Source: Pyrocephalus nanus
Taxonomy: Eukaryota; Chordata; Aves; Passeriformes; Tyrannidae
DNA: 64,000 bases
Direction: 5' to 3'
Assembly: GCA_038380795.1 (NCBI GenBank)
Contig: CM076261.1
Coordinates: 6,888,556 to 6,952,555, forward strand
Under the pieces are notes generated by a model. The model saw only the letters and a list, made by a program, of their open reading frames with translations, was not told where the DNA came from and made no database searches. Both the position numbers and the translations under genes were made by a program. Below are positions 25,448 to 38,400 of the stretch, piece by piece; position 1 is the first letter of the stretch; each line of letters starts with the position of its first letter.

Positions 25448-26075
25448 GACATCTTAGAAACAAAATAAAATCTATATGGGGTTTGAGATAATTCTGGATT
25501 CAAAACTTGATTTTGTCACAGATTTTTTTGTTACTTTTCTGTGTTTGTTGTAAAGTGCCATTTCAGTTTTTCAAGGGTTGTTCCATTGGAATATTAAAGA
25601 AAATGTAACCTTGAAAAAGTATAAAATATTCTTGGCCCTATAAGATTATTAAAGGAATAGGTAAACTGGCATTTGCAAAACATTTATGCATGAGGAATAC
25701 GTTTGGTTTAATGTTTTCCCCATATCAACATTTGACCAATACAAGCAGGTGCTTTATTTTCTCTTAGGTTAGGAGGTTTGGGGCTTCTTGTTGATATTCT
25801 CATACTGCAAGTTTAGTACTCCACTGGAGTGGAATGACAGCAATCAGGGAACAGTTGTTTCCTCATGTTTAGATATTAAAATGGAAGCTCAGCTGATGTC
25901 TCTAAACCTGTCCCAAAAGTCGAAAGCATCTCATTTAGTGTGCATCTCATCAGAATTCTCACTTACCAGCTCTTTCCTCTACCAGAAAACTTTGCGGAAA
26001 TAAAGTTATGGAAAAGAAAGATCATTATCATTTTAAATTAAAATTATGTGCAATTATGTTTGAAATCTTGCCTTC

Positions 26076-26099
26076 TTTTTTTTTTTTTTTTTTTTTTTT
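26076..26099 (+). repeat. T24 homopolymer
   Basis: This is the longest homopolymer in the window: twenty-four T between 'gccttc' and 'gcatgctg'. It could be a reverse-oriented poly-A, but no recognisable retrocopy adjoins it on the right. Confidence 0.92.
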
Positions 26100-28020
26100 G
26101 CATGCTGTATGCACAACACTGTGAAATAAAATAAAATATGGTGTGCCTAGACTTCTACAAAAGGATTCCCTTCAAAACCATCTAAACCCAATTTGCTACC
26201 TCTCTTTGCCTGCAGGAAGAATATTAACAAGTACTGTAAATCTTCCTGGCTCTATCATTTCCTTTGGCTGTTTAAACTGCTTTGAGACAGTGAGTAGCAA
26301 ACATAAAACATGTTGTTGCATTCTGTATGCATCTGTAATTGTGATGCTTTTCTAAATGAAAAAGATTATATTTTTTATTTTCTTTGTCCCTTTCTCAACA
26401 AATGCTATTCAGTGAGAGACAAGTTTATGCCAGTTAAAGCAGTCACACATTCTTTAACTTTAAAACACTTATTTTTTAGTTAGTTCTAAAATACAGTTAG
26501 TTTAGTAAAGACTGATGTAGCAGTCCAGCCTGCCCAGGCCACAGCTCCTCCCATGGATGCCAGCTTCCTGGTTTTCTGCACCAGGGCCATCACAAGCTCT
26601 GACAAAATAACTTGCTGTCAAACCTGGCATATCTATATGCCAAGATGATCTCTAGCAATCCGATTCTGAGTGTCTGCTAAGGATGAATCTAGCATGGGGG
26701 ACCATGAACGTGTGATGATGGCAGATATGGATTCCAGAACCCTTATGGGTTAGAGGCCAACCTGGACTTCACTCTCCAAACTAACTATCTGTCTGAAGAA
26801 GTAGGCTTATGAACATTAGTCTGTCCAATTATGGAATTGGATGATTCAATCCGATTCAAGCTGTCAAGATGCTTCAGCATTTGATCAAGCTATGTCAGGA
26901 GGACAGTTGTATCTTATTAACTAATGAAGTCTTGCTTATGGGTTTAAATGGAACATAAAATCAAAAGCTTAGTGGTTGTTTGTCATTGACACATTTATAG
27001 ACCATTTTACCTCTCCTAAATGACAAACCAAGAACAGCTTTGAGTCAGGTAAAAAACAGAAAGAGAAATAAAAAAGAAGACAAAGGGAAATTATGCATAT
27101 GTTATTGTTCTTTACAACAAGTAGGATTTTTAATTACAGAAAACACTTATCATGTATTAGCAATCAAATGCAGACAATATATAGCACAACAAAATAGAAT
27201 GAATAATCTGAAGTCTTTCCAGACTAATAAGAATAATCAATCTATGAATCAAAGGATAATTGAATATTCTCCAGTATCTTCCCTGCTTTCAACTATTTAA
27301 TCCAACTACCTTCTTCAAATGAGAAAATCTATTTTATCTGAAAAAAGCTCATGTTTATTAACACAAAAATCAGAGCACTAAAACAACTGCTAGACAGAAA
27401 TTTGCATAACTGAAAACTATGACTATTTCATAATTTTCTCGCTGGAAGATGGATTTTTTTACTTGTCTGGTTTCTTCCCTTTACATTTTTACTTTTCTTT
27501 GCAGTCCCCCAAAATTTAACACAGCTCAGTAGGGACAGCTGCCTGGTCTCAGTCAATGCAGCTCTAATTTCAAGTATTTAATTCTCCTCAGAAGAGCAAT
27601 TAGCTATTTGTACAGCCTTTTTATCTGAACTTTTTTTCTGAAAACTGTGTAATTGATGCAATATAGAAAATATACAATGTCATGTGAAGTAATTGTAAGA
27701 CAAGATACTGATAAACCTCTTATGTTTAAGAAAAAAAATATTTCTGATCAATCTAAGGGAAGAATATATATATTTGTAAAAGAAATGTCTTATTTTATGC
27801 ATTATTGCATCCAAATGAATAAATATAGCAATTAGAAAAGCAAGAAATTTTAAAAAATATATATTGAATGCTTTACCATTTTGAATAATATTAGCCCTAG
27901 TGATAGGGAGATCATCTTGTGAAATATATGTATAATCTCATAGCCATCATAACACCTGTTTCTTAAAAGTGTTTCCTCCTAGGGAACATATATTATTTTA
28001 GTCCCAGTATTTCACACAAA

Positions 28021-28042
28021 ATTGGTATGACTTCATACCAAT
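28021..28042. repeat. 22-bp near-perfect palindrome
   Basis: ATTGGTATGA (28021-28030) and TCATACCAAT (28033-28042) are exact reverse complements separated by CT. It could extrude as a small cruciform or bind a dimeric factor; neither is shown. Confidence 0.85.
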
Positions 28043-28764
28043 ATAGAATAAAGATGACAATGTGGAAAAAAAAATCATGTATGCCATAGGTCTAACATAA
28101 TTTTCACCTTGGAGTATGAATAATAGATCATGTTGTTTTTTGGGTTTTTTTAATTGTGCTAAATATTAAGCTTACATAAAACAAATCTCCTCAATGGTTA
28201 AATCTTCAAATAGTCCAATTCATAATCAACTGTTCTGAACTACATTTGAGCCCATGATCTCTGTATAAGAAGGTATTTTTATGTCAGTCATAGTTTTGAT
28301 CTTCATGTTTCTCTCTCTGTCACACTTCTTTTTTTTTTCCTCTCTTTGAACAGTAAATATTTTATCCCCTTTCCGTTTCTAAGAGAATAGTTTGCTGTGG
28401 GTGACTGACAGTGCAGATCTATATGTATTTATCTGTTTTCCATTACTTTTACTTCTATCACTCTTCTGTTATAAAGTGTGGCTGGTGTCACTCACAAGAC
28501 CAGTTTGATCTTTGAGACAAAAGACTGGAATTTTATACTTACAGATACTTACTGCATGAATAGATAGTTACCACAGCACACGTTATATTAATGGCATAGT
28601 AAACTAAAGGTTAAAAATGCTCACATTTAATTTTCAAAATAAGACTATAAAACCTTTAATATTTGAGCATCTAATTTTCAAGGGTGGTATGATACTGCCT
28701 ATGTGCAAAAACAACCAGCAGCTGTTGATGCTGTACTTTTTGAGAACACAATGCATTTAAAGCA

Positions 28765-28830
28765 GTGGAGGTGAAACTCTGCACTGAAATCAATAGCATC
28801 TTGAAAGGAATAAGAATATCTGCTGGAACA
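28765..28830. repeat. possible ancient amniote repeat fragment
   Basis: 'gtgaaactctgcactgaaat' followed by 'caatagcatc' resembles the decayed 'ctgcactgaagtcaatggca' motif of old amniote repeats. Too short and diverged for confidence. Confidence 0.22.
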
Positions 28831-30339
28831 AAAGGAGATAATCCATAGGGACAACAGAGTAGTCCTCAGTAAAGCTAACCATTGAAAGCAAACTGAGTGA
28901 TTTAATACTAAAACTAAATCTATATAGTAAAATAATATTGTACATCTATATTGTAAGATAATAAATAAACTCCTCCTATTTAACTTCCCTGTAATTAATA
29001 AGAAGTTTAAAATCTGCTCTAGGATTTAATACAGATGTAGACAGGCAATGCACAGCTGCAGATTTCAAGCTATTGCTTCAGCCTCTTTTTTCTGTCCTCA
29101 GCCAAAGGAAGAGAACATGAGAACGTGTCTGTGATAAACCTACTGTGTTTCTGGATTTCTGCGCCCAAAGGGGCGAGTGAGAGTGGGAGGCAGCTGCAGC
29201 AAAATCAAAAACATTTAATTTTTTTTCTGACAATTGAGAGTGCGTTCCAAAGGACTCCAATTTAAACTGGATTTCAGCCCTCGTAGTCCTCAGAATTCCC
29301 TCAGTTTAAAATGGCACACAGAACCCATAACAAAATGCTATTGCATCATGGGTGTAAAAAGGTTGTTTGGAAAGGACTGATGTGAGTAGTTTTTAATATC
29401 CCATTTCCAGTCATGAAGAATCTAATTCGAACTGGCTGCAGGCATATTTTATAACCTCACTGTAATAAAAAATCCTAATGAATTCATTGTTTTAAACTTT
29501 TATTTACATTGTATCAGTGACAAAGCTGGACTCCTATCTCCAACTGGAATTTAAATAGGTGGCAGTTTTTTGTGTACCTCACTATCCCTCTAATTCTCCT
29601 TTTTCCTTTTAACACAGCTCTACTTTCACAAATGTTCAGAAAAAAAATGAAACACTTCAGTCTCTACATTATACAATACTGATTGCTCACTGCTGTCACT
29701 TTCTTTCTCCAGTGACCTTACTGTGCTAAGGTGACCAGAAACGCTCATGGCATATTAAATGTGACCTCATTAAGGGATATAAATGTTCAACTACTTTTGG
29801 TTTACTTATATCTCACACTATGGGACAAATCAGCTTTTGGCTGTGTGCATGGACTTCACTGACCTAGCATTTTTGAGAGCATAATTTGGCTGACCATGTC
29901 CAGGGAAGATGTAGTGTTAGTATTTCTCTTTCTATTTGAATCATGGAAATTAGTGTGGAAAAGGGCATAGAGCAATATGTCTTCTGTTGTGGAAACATTT
30001 TTTGGTCCTTACTATTATACAAATGCAAAACATTACTGCAATATTTATTAGTGCAATCCTAAGGATGGGCAGGAGCAGAGTGGAAATTCTGCTACAGGGC
30101 TCCCTGAGAAATAATGCCAAGGGTTTCTTTCTTAACATTCAGCATGAAATTCCCAGTTCATAAGCAGTGCAACATGCTGCTCCTAGTAATGATCCATCAT
30201 CTTTTACCTCTTTTAACCTCATTTGAACATTCATAGCCTCTTACAGTTTCTTTCTCTCCACATCACCTCTTTTAATCCATCTGTCTGTCTTCATAACACT
30301 TCCTGTTGCTCTTTTCTACACTCCTGAGAGTATCTTTCT

Positions 30340-30470
30340 GTTTTGGGGGTGCTTTGAAGTGCATACAATTGTTGCAGGTGGGGTCACAGCAGGGCTTCAG
30401 AGAAATACATTACTATTGGCTCTCCCTGCTCCATGATGAGATCCTTCACAGGATGCAATTTTAATCTTTA
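30340..30470 (-). mobile_element. possible decayed CR1 fragment
   Basis: 'tttgggggtgctttgaagtg' followed by catacaattgttgcaggtggggtcacagcaggg resembles the inverse of the CR1 ORF2 segment. In relatives that segment reads as tgcacacaatactccaggtggggtctcaccaggg. No 3' terminus is visible and divergence is high. Confidence 0.4.
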
Positions 30471-30735
30471 GATTTATTTCAGATTTTGTGTGCAGATTTC
30501 ATGAGACCAGAATTACCTATCTGTTGTGGAATCAGCGCTGTTGTGCTCTGCAGGAAATTGTGTGTTAGACTGTAAATCCAAAGCAAAATCTAATTGGATG
30601 CCTATGGATCCACCTAGCATGTAGCTTAACTCTGCAGTTTGATCCTAGGTCCTTAGCCGCCCACACTGCATAACTGTGAATGAGTACAGTCCTTTTTTTG
30701 TAAGTTTTTCTTCCTTTGAGACAAAACCCTTTGTG

Positions 30736-31545
30736 GGGATCACTGAGGTTCAACATGGGATCCTCAAGAGGTTCAACAAGGCAAAGTGCAAGGTGCTGCA
30801 CCTGGGGTGGGGCAACTCCCAGTATCAACACAGGCTGTGGTATGAATGGATTGAGGATAGTCCTGCCAAGAAAGAGTTGGGGGTGCAGGTGGATGAGAGA
30901 TTGCACATGAGCAGGCAACGTGCGCTTGCAGCACAGAAGGCCGAGAGCCTCCTTGGCTGCACCAGAAGAAGCATGGCCAGAAGGTCAAGAGAGGTGATTC
31001 TGCCTCTTCTCCACTCTGGTAAGACACCACCTGGTGTCTACTGCATCCAGCTCTGGGATTCCCACTGCAAAGAAAACAAGGACTTGTTGGAGCAAGTCCA
31101 GAAGAGGACCACAAAGAAGATCAGAGGGCTGGAGCACCTCTCCTATGGGGGCAAGCTGAGAGACTTGGGTTTGTTCAGCCTGGAGAAGAGAAGGCTCCAG
31201 GAAGACCTTATTGTGGCCTTCCAGTACCTAAAGGGGCCCAACAGGAAAGCTGGAGAGACTTTTTACAAAGGTGTGTAGTGAAAGGACAAGGGTTGATGGC
31301 TTTAAAATAAAAGGTAGATCATACTAGCTATAAGGAAGAAGCTTTTTACAAAGAGGGTGGTGAAACACTGCAACAGGTTGCCCAGAGAGGTGGTTAACGC
31401 CCTCTCTCTCAAAATGTTGAAGGCCAGATTGAACAGGGCTCTGAGAAAACCAATATACTTGAACATGTCCCTCTTATTTCAGGAGGGTAGGACTAGATGA
31501 CCTTTAAAAGTCCCTTCTAACCCAAACTATTCTACGATTCATTTA
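30736..31545 (+). mobile_element. CR1 LINE, 5'-truncated, with ORF2 C-terminus
   Basis: It starts near 30736 and is clear from 'caaggcaaagtgcaaggtgc' onward. Further landmarks are 'aaagagttgggggtgcaggt', 'aagagaggtgattctgcctc', 'ttgttcagcctggagaagag' and 'ttgcccagagaggtggttaa'. The element ends with 'ctagatgacctttaaaagtc' and the terminus 'ctattctacgattcattt'. It is better preserved than the 19.5-kb copy, and its coding half is still open. The 3' UTR shows small differences typical of an inactive copy. Confidence 0.93.
30769..31278 (+). pseudogene. CR1 ORF2 C-terminal fragment (reverse transcriptase tail)
   Basis: About 170 codons of CR1 ORF2 remain in one frame, ending at a TAG at 31276-31278. 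Intact ORF2 encodes an endonuclease followed by a reverse transcriptase used for target-primed reverse transcription in the nucleus. Only the region after the catalytic RT core is left here, and there is no endonuclease and no catalytic Asp pair. Conserved landmarks are a 'KCKVLHLG' segment near the start, 'KELGVQVDERLHMS', 'RREVI'-like '[13 protein letters not shown]', a 'VQKRTTKKIRGLEHLSYGG' stretch and 'LGLFSLEKRRLQEDLI'. The frame extends upstream to an ATG at 30676, but the first ~25 residues are not CR1-like, so that ATG is probably not meaningful. It is a fragment of a mobile element, not a host gene; no promoter is evident. The open frame most likely reflects a fairly recent insertion. 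Confidence 0.85.
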
Positions 31546-34500
31546 CTTCACAGTCCCACATGAGAGGCAGTATAAGGAAGACAATCAGGTTTGGCTCCCT
31601 CTGTCCTTTTCCCTTCAGGCTTTGTTGTCCCAGTTGCCCTGTGCTGACACACCATGCTCCAGGTTGTGTCAGACATAACCTCAGACTACCATCGTCCAAT
31701 TAAGCTCTTCTCCTGAACACCTCTAAATCACATGTTTTTCTAATTTCTTCTTTTGTGTATATTTGCGTTTTCCATCCTGGAAAACTGATGGGATTTTGGT
31801 GTATATCCAAGTAGGAGATGATATGTAGATTTACCCATGCTGAAGGCATCAACTTTTCATCATCACTTTAATTTTTTTTCGACCTGTGCCAAAGGAGCTA
31901 AAGAATATTTCGTGTTCTGAAAGACAATAAAGGCACACTGGAAAGACTGAATGGTTAAGAATACAGCCAGCAGAAAGCAGCACACTTCCAAGTGCCCTCT
32001 TCTTTGCTTGAGGTCCTGCTATTTTGAGAGCTCACAGTCTACAAGGAACAGTCACAAATAGATGCAAAACATACAAATTCATGATCCTTTCCATCCTATC
32101 TGCTGCTTGATTATTATCTGAACTTTTAATGTAAGTTATGTACAGTTGCATGGAATATAGAATATCTTTCTGAATTAAAAAAGTTACTAAACACTGACTA
32201 TAGAGAACAAACTACACAGTCATTGGTCATACACAGTTAAACTCTGTTTCCTTGCTAATATCAAAACTAAATGTGCTAGAGAAGTTTTTCAAAGCACAAA
32301 CAAGAATATGAGGAGGAAATATCTGCACACACCTAAATAATTTCCTTCTTAATTTAACAAAAATACATGTTCATGTTCATGAAAATGGAAATCTCATGCA
32401 AATCTTGTAAAGGACTTTCTGTCTACAGAGAAGTCAAAAGCATGTAAAGATTCCCCACCAATCACAAGTATTACTCCAATATCCAGAAGATTGGATTTAA
32501 AAGGATTTTTGTTGTCACTACTGCTTTCCCTGCTTTAAAGCCATACTCCTTCATTCCTTGGTAAGCATGATTTGAATAGCTGAGAGAGCAGCAAATCAAA
32601 ACATACACCAAAAAAAACCCAAGCAAACAAACAAACACAATCAAAACCATGGCATAGAAATCAGTTACTGAAGAAATCTCAGCAAGTAAATTTCAGCAGA
32701 AACAATGTCAGGTATCAAATAGGAGAGGAAAACATATTCTTCCAGGCCCCAAAATGGATTTTGTTTTTATCCAAAACCAGCAATGGCAATTCTGTAGCTA
32801 AAAATTAACGCATCAAATTCAGTAGCATAAATCAAAACAGAACCTTCTAAAATCATTCATAGAAACGATGCAAATTCAAAATGGGTATTAAGAACTTCAT
32901 TCTGGTGCAAGCCATAGCAAATCATAGACTGGACTGTGTCCAGTATTCAGTGATTCACACTGAGGGTGAACCCTGCTTTGTAAAAGGCTGAAAAATCTCC
33001 CTTCTTACCACCTCATTTTCCTATGCACTGCAGAGTGGGTAGCAAGTCCCATTTGCTCTCCAAGCTCAGGGCTCTCCATCTGCTGCTGATCTTTGCTGGG
33101 ACAGGAGCAAGAAAGAGCCAGGCGACCTCAGAAAGCAAGATCATTTTTAAAGCACCCAAATCCTTTGATGGAGATGCAGGAAAGGCCAGGAACCTCGTAC
33201 TTCTCCAGTCTGTCAATTCGGAATAGTTATATAATACAAATTATTTTTTCTTTTCTGCTACCTACTTGCAATTTAAGGATTTATGGGAATGATACCTTAA
33301 ATTTTGTAACTTCTTATTTTTCACCTGTTTCTGTGCATCTCTAATCCTTGTCAAAGAAATTCATGCAGTGATGTAAAATAGCACCCGAGGAGTTTTGAGC
33401 TTGTGTGGGATGAGTTTCTCTTTATTTAGAATTTCTGCAGGAAACAGTTATTCAGACTGAAAGTTGCACAGGCTAGGTAGGCAGCACATAAAAATAGTTG
33501 GAAATAGCTCAAATACAGAAATATGAGTTTTCCTCATGCCTTAAAACTTCATCCTAGAGGAAACACTGGCATCCTAAAATTCATATATAATTATCACAGA
33601 CCAGGTCTTCACATTTCATATTTGTCTATTCTCTGCTACCCCAACATCCCATGAATTTGAAAAGGAAGTACTAAGCAGATCCATGTGCTCTGGCAAAAGG
33701 CACTAAGTGATAGCCCATGGCCACAGGAGACAATGGTAGAAACTGTTGCGGTCTTCAGAACATAGGACTAAAAGAGCATTATGTTTTTCAGTGAAATGAA
33801 AATCATATCTACATATAGACTGACTGATACTGGAAAGACGCAATAGTTTCTGGAACTGATGATAGTAGTTAACCACAGTCTCCTGGTTCAGCCACATTTT
33901 ATTTTAAAATTCTCCTTTTTATGTGTTTGTCTGTTCTCCATTTCTGTTATTAAATATACCCATTTGTGACATCCTGTACATTTATATGCCAGGTGGAAGA
34001 TTATTTTCCTGTGGTTACTACTCATTTATTGTAGCATGAAGGATAGCTGATCCTTAATTAGACTCTTTCTTAAAAGATTCTGTTCGTAGGTAATTCTGCT
34101 TAATATAAATTTTATGGCATAACAAGCAAAGTTGTACTATGCATCTTTTATTGCTAGCAGCATTTATATAAGTACAATAATATTAGTAATATTCTATTAC
34201 ATTTGTAGAGTATTTTCCATTTGAGCTTTTTCAAAACATTTATGAAAAACATTTAGCATGCTGTAGTTTTTGTGAGGAACCTTCTGATTTCCAGTCTTAT
34301 CTATACACAGTTGGACCCATCTTTCTCATTGTAGTGATTTGGGTTCTTTCAGTTTTATATAGTCTTTTTGGTCTGTCTGAAGAAGGAGAGAGGGAGGGGA
34401 AGGTTTTTCACTGTGGTCCAGGCAGCTGGCTGGGAGCCAAGTCCAATCTGAGACACTCGTATGTCCTGTAAGCTGCTGGAGTTCATTATCACCAGTTAAA

Positions 34501-34829
34501 AATAGCTCATCATACAGCTCAGTTCATATAAACAGATAAAATTATGTCAAACTCACATGATTTTGTCCATTTCTTTCAGTAGGTTGGTAGATACAATATT
34601 CTCCAGCCTGCAGTTTTAATAATCCAAAAAGACTTTTGCTGCTTATGAATGTGTTCAAAAGGGAGCTGATTCTCTTCTTCCATTATTCCCCACCCCCTCT
34701 TTCAGTATTTGTTCCATTGTTAGAAATTTTCCTGATCTGTGAGATGGAGCAGTGAACAAGGTCACCTACCTAGGTCACCTACACAAAACTCTAAGAGTAC
34801 TAAGGCATAGTCTATGCTTTTCTTCTTTG
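31546..34829. other. non-coding unique sequence
   Basis: No gene is supported. One spot, 33006-33226, has a polypyrimidine-rich lead ending 'tgcactgcag', which resembles a splice acceptor, followed by about 60 open codons. The other strand is equally open, no donor site closes it, and the peptide is unrecognised, so I do not call an exon. A CAAA-rich tract lies at 32611-32648. Confidence 0.65.
32611..32648 (+). repeat. (CAAA)n low-complexity tract
   Basis: An A8 run is followed by 'cccaagcaaacaaacaaaca' and further A/C-rich sequence. It has the same compositional style as the tract at 45381. Confidence 0.8.
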
Positions 34830-35410
34830 TCATAGAAACACAGAATAATTTAGGTAGTCAAACTCCTGGGATCCAAGGTCCTCCTCAAAAAAGAATGGGT
34901 CATGCTCATGGCCTTAGCCAGGTGAATTCTGAATATCTCCAAGGAGGCACGAGCCTTATCATCTCTGGGGAACCTACTCCTGAAACTAACCACTCCATCT
35001 GTGAGAACATTTATCCTTATATGTAATTTGAATGGTCATGCATGTGCTAGCACTGCCCTGACGAGGGCTCAGTTTCATTGCTACCATGGCCTGCTGCTGA
35101 CTCCTGCTCATCCTGCACCTTCCAGGCCCCCTTGTCCTCTCCTTCCCAGCTGCTTCAAAGCCTGTGCAGGGTCTGCGTGGGTTATTTCCCTGCAGATGCA
35201 GAGCTCTGCATTTGCTCTTGTTGAGCTGGGTGAGATTTCTGTCAGCCCATCTCTCCAGCTTGCTTGAGAAGGGCTCAGCGGTGATCTCTGAGGATTCTGA
35301 TTGTAAGCAGATGCTGGTAGCACTTTGGAACTCAGTTGAACTTTTGAACTCAGCCATTAAGCCAGTTTTTCACTCACTTTATAGTTCACCCATCCAGTTC
35401 ACCTCTTCTC
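34830..35410 (-). mobile_element. CR1 LINE, 5'-truncated and internally rearranged
   Basis: On the plus strand the inverted terminus 'catagaaacacagaataatt' is followed by 'gaattctgaatatctccaag' (3' UTR). Then come segments of inverted ORF2: 'gctgcttcaaagcctgtgca', 'gatgcagagctctgcatttg', 'ctgtcagcccatctctccag' and, near the right end, 'ccattaagccagtttttcac'. The spacing between the 3' UTR part and the ORF2 parts is shorter than in full copies, so internal sequence has been lost. The open frame of about 120 codons on the minus strand (34986-35357) is CR1-derived and has no independent meaning. Confidence 0.82.
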
Positions 35411-38400
35411 TCCAAGAAAAATATTTGCAAGAAACTGTCATTCCTTAGAGGCTTAGAACTGGACGTTAATTATTTTTTATTCTTTTGCCAGCCCTACCAT
35501 TGTTAGACCCGAAATATCAAGCAAAGCATGTACATAAAACTAAAATTAGTGACAAAAACAGCTTTCATTTTTTCTTCTGCTCTGTATTTTTTAATGAATG
35601 GTTGCTCTAACTATAGGAAACTAAGGGCAAAACACAACTCACCATCACTGGTTGTGAAGGATATGCTGCTCCTGTGCTGCCAGAGCTGAAGAACTCCCTC
35701 CGATCTGGCCATAGCAGAGATGCTCTTCAGGAAGGGAAGGGCAGACAAGCAGCCTACATGTCTTGCCATCCAGAGCTCAGGCTTTACCCTCTACCTCCTT
35801 ATTTTTCACCCCTCTGTGGTTACAAAACACATCTGCTCATCTATCCATGGGGACAAGTGATTAGATGAAGTAATCCTCTCCTGAAGTGCTGTAGATATTT
35901 CACTTAGTTAGACTTTGAAAGGAGAACATGACAAATCAAACCAATTCTGTCTCCCAGATATGATATCCCATGCTCTCCACAGCGAGCTCTTCCAACCCTG
36001 ATTACAGGTTTTTAGCATAAGTATAAATCAATCTTCTCCTTCTACTGGAACAAAGTGGTTTTGCTGTTTTTATTCTCCCCTAAAGAGAAAAAGCCTGTTT
36101 CAGTTGTATTGAATATCAAAAATACCATCAAAACATAATCTGAAACAGTATGTAATTATTTTTTCATTTCAGATCAGTCTTCGACAGACATGCCTGAAGG
36201 CAAAATAGATTCATATCCCTAACAATCTTCTAGCAGTTGAAATCTATAAACAGCTTATACAATGTGCAAATTGCTATTTCAACAAATCAGGAAGGCTTAG
36301 AATAAATCTCTGAAAAGTAAAGTAACTAAATTAAACTCTGAACAGTGAGCACATTCAGTAGCAGAGAAAAATGGACAGCCATTTAATAAAGCTCTTTTTA
36401 ATTGGAATTTTGTTAAAGAAAATATTCCAAAATGAACAAAGTTTGTGTTGCACTGAAGTCAGACCAACTACACTGATTTACTTCTAGATACCATGAAAAC
36501 TCAGTCATGTCATGAGGGTAAGAAATGGGAACTTAGATACCACCCTACAATACTTATCCTGAGTATATTCTCAAATTACAGAAGAGCTTGGGGACAAGTA
36601 ATGTTGTAAATAACCAAAACTCTATTGTCTAAAATTGAGCTATGTCTTCTGTTGTAGCATCTCCTTTGGGCCTTTTTCATGCAAGTTTTCCTAGAGCAGA
36701 AATGTTTCGGACTTCTCAGTGAAACTATACCTCTAGAAGGGATATTCAAAGTTCAGATTTTTTTCAGCATCGGGAAACTGGGTGTTCTGAAGAATCTGAT
36801 TAAAACTAGTGTGTGAATCATAAGGTCAACAAATGCAGAGACAATATGTTTCATGTAGGCAGCTAGTTATCCTCAGGGACACATCGATGGCCTTCACAAT
36901 CCATAAAGATTAAGTTACATAATCTATTCTTAGAATTTAGTGCAAGGACCCAGTCATGCACCCTTTTTATATTCCCCTTTAGTTTATTTGTCTAGTTTCA
37001 CTAGTCTGAGGAATAGATATTGTTGCTGTATAATGAAGAAAAAGAAGTTGAGTCCAAAGGGAGACAGATCCTCTGTTTCTTCATCAATCTGAACTCTAAC
37101 CACGCAGCACTGCACGGCATTTCCCAGGGAGGAGATTGTGCAACCCAGGGATGCAAGACCCCCTACACTTCCCAGGGCACAGGACAGCCTCCTCAACATC
37201 CCATGTGTGCCCCACTGCTGGGCTGCATCCCAAAGCTGGCTTGATGTGTACCCAGAAGATGGTAAAGCCTCTTTGCTCCATGGACTGATAACATAAGGAT
37301 CCATTATTTGGCTGAAAGGAAAAGAAGATCCCTGTGTCCTTCTTGTGGTTAAATAATGCAAGAATGTATGTCAGGTCTGTAGCTGATTCACCAAGTAGTC
37401 CTATTGCTATGGAAAAAAACATGGCATAACTTCATGGTGTGGCACGACATAACCATGAAAAGTACTTAACAAAGGAAACATAAAACCCAAAGTAGGAATT
37501 GATTTCATTGCATTCAGGAATTTTTTTGGTCCAGTGAAAAGTATTAGTTGTTAAACCAATGGAATAACAGTAGTAGTTATCAGATTGTTGTCAGATTGCT
37601 GAAATCTCTACGTATGCTGTTTGTCTATGGATGAGACACCAAGAAGGTATACCTTTCTTATTACATGGTTATCTAATTTCCAGATTTTATAATGGAAGTT
37701 TGATGCTATAAAAAAAGCGTTATACAAACTCAGCATATCTAAGTGGGGAGTTTTCTGTTACAAGCAGTACCTATGTTTTGACTACAGTTGTATAACAGTG
37801 AATCAAAATGATTATCCAAAATACCAAAGTTAAATCAAGGGATGCATCTGTACAAAATGAAACACAGGCAGGTGTGCTTTCTCATGGGTTATGGAAATAC
37901 TTAAACATTTTAGCAGACTTCTGTGTTCTCCATTAAGTAGAAATATACTCTGCCAGTTATGCTAGCAAAGCTTAAGCATTTAGAGCAGTAGCATTTCTTC
38001 AAGATTTAGCATGCATGACTCCCAGTTAATATTCTCTTGGTATTTTTAAAAAACTGAATTATCTATTTTTGTTTAAATTCTGAAACATGTTTCATTTAGG
38101 TTGCTAGTATAAAGTCTTATTGAAGCTTTTTAATCCATTTCAGCTTTAGCAAATATTCTCCACAGTATTTCAGCTGAAGGCTTTCCTGTTTGTCTTAATT
38201 TACTGTGAATAAATTTGTTTCTACAATTAGCACACAGGCCCCTAAAGCCAGAAATACCCTAAATTAGTGGTACAGTGCATTTTGGGATGTAACTTTATTA
38301 CTAAATCTAAGTAGTAGAACTATGAACAAGAAGCTCATTTTAAGTATTAGGCTTCTTGGAAGACAGAGTTGAAACTTCCCAAAGGAAAAATGATGATCTT

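Larger units (their letters stand above)
20580..30339. other. non-coding unique sequence
   Basis: No gene is supported across almost 10 kb. All open frames are under 100 codons and none shows a recognisable domain. Notable content is a G-rich stretch at 22702-22727, A14 at 25434-25447, T24 at 26076-26099 and a near-perfect palindrome at 28021-28042. AT content is especially high at about 27.0-29.0 kb. Conserved non-coding elements may be present but cannot be seen without alignment. Confidence 0.65.

Noticed and set aside
25434..26099. A14 and T24 runs as poly-A tails of retrocopies
   Set aside because: No coding-like or RNA-like sequence adjoins either run, and no target-site duplication was found.
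33006..33226. Possible exon after a splice-acceptor-like 'tgcactgcag'
   Set aside because: There is no matching donor site, both strands are open and the peptide is unknown. A polypyrimidine tract plus CAG is common by chance.
34330..34500. Possible LTR start ('tgtagtgatttgggtt')
   Set aside because: It resembles the first bases of some bird LTRs, but nothing downstream follows a known LTR order, and no polyadenylation signal or second LTR is seen.
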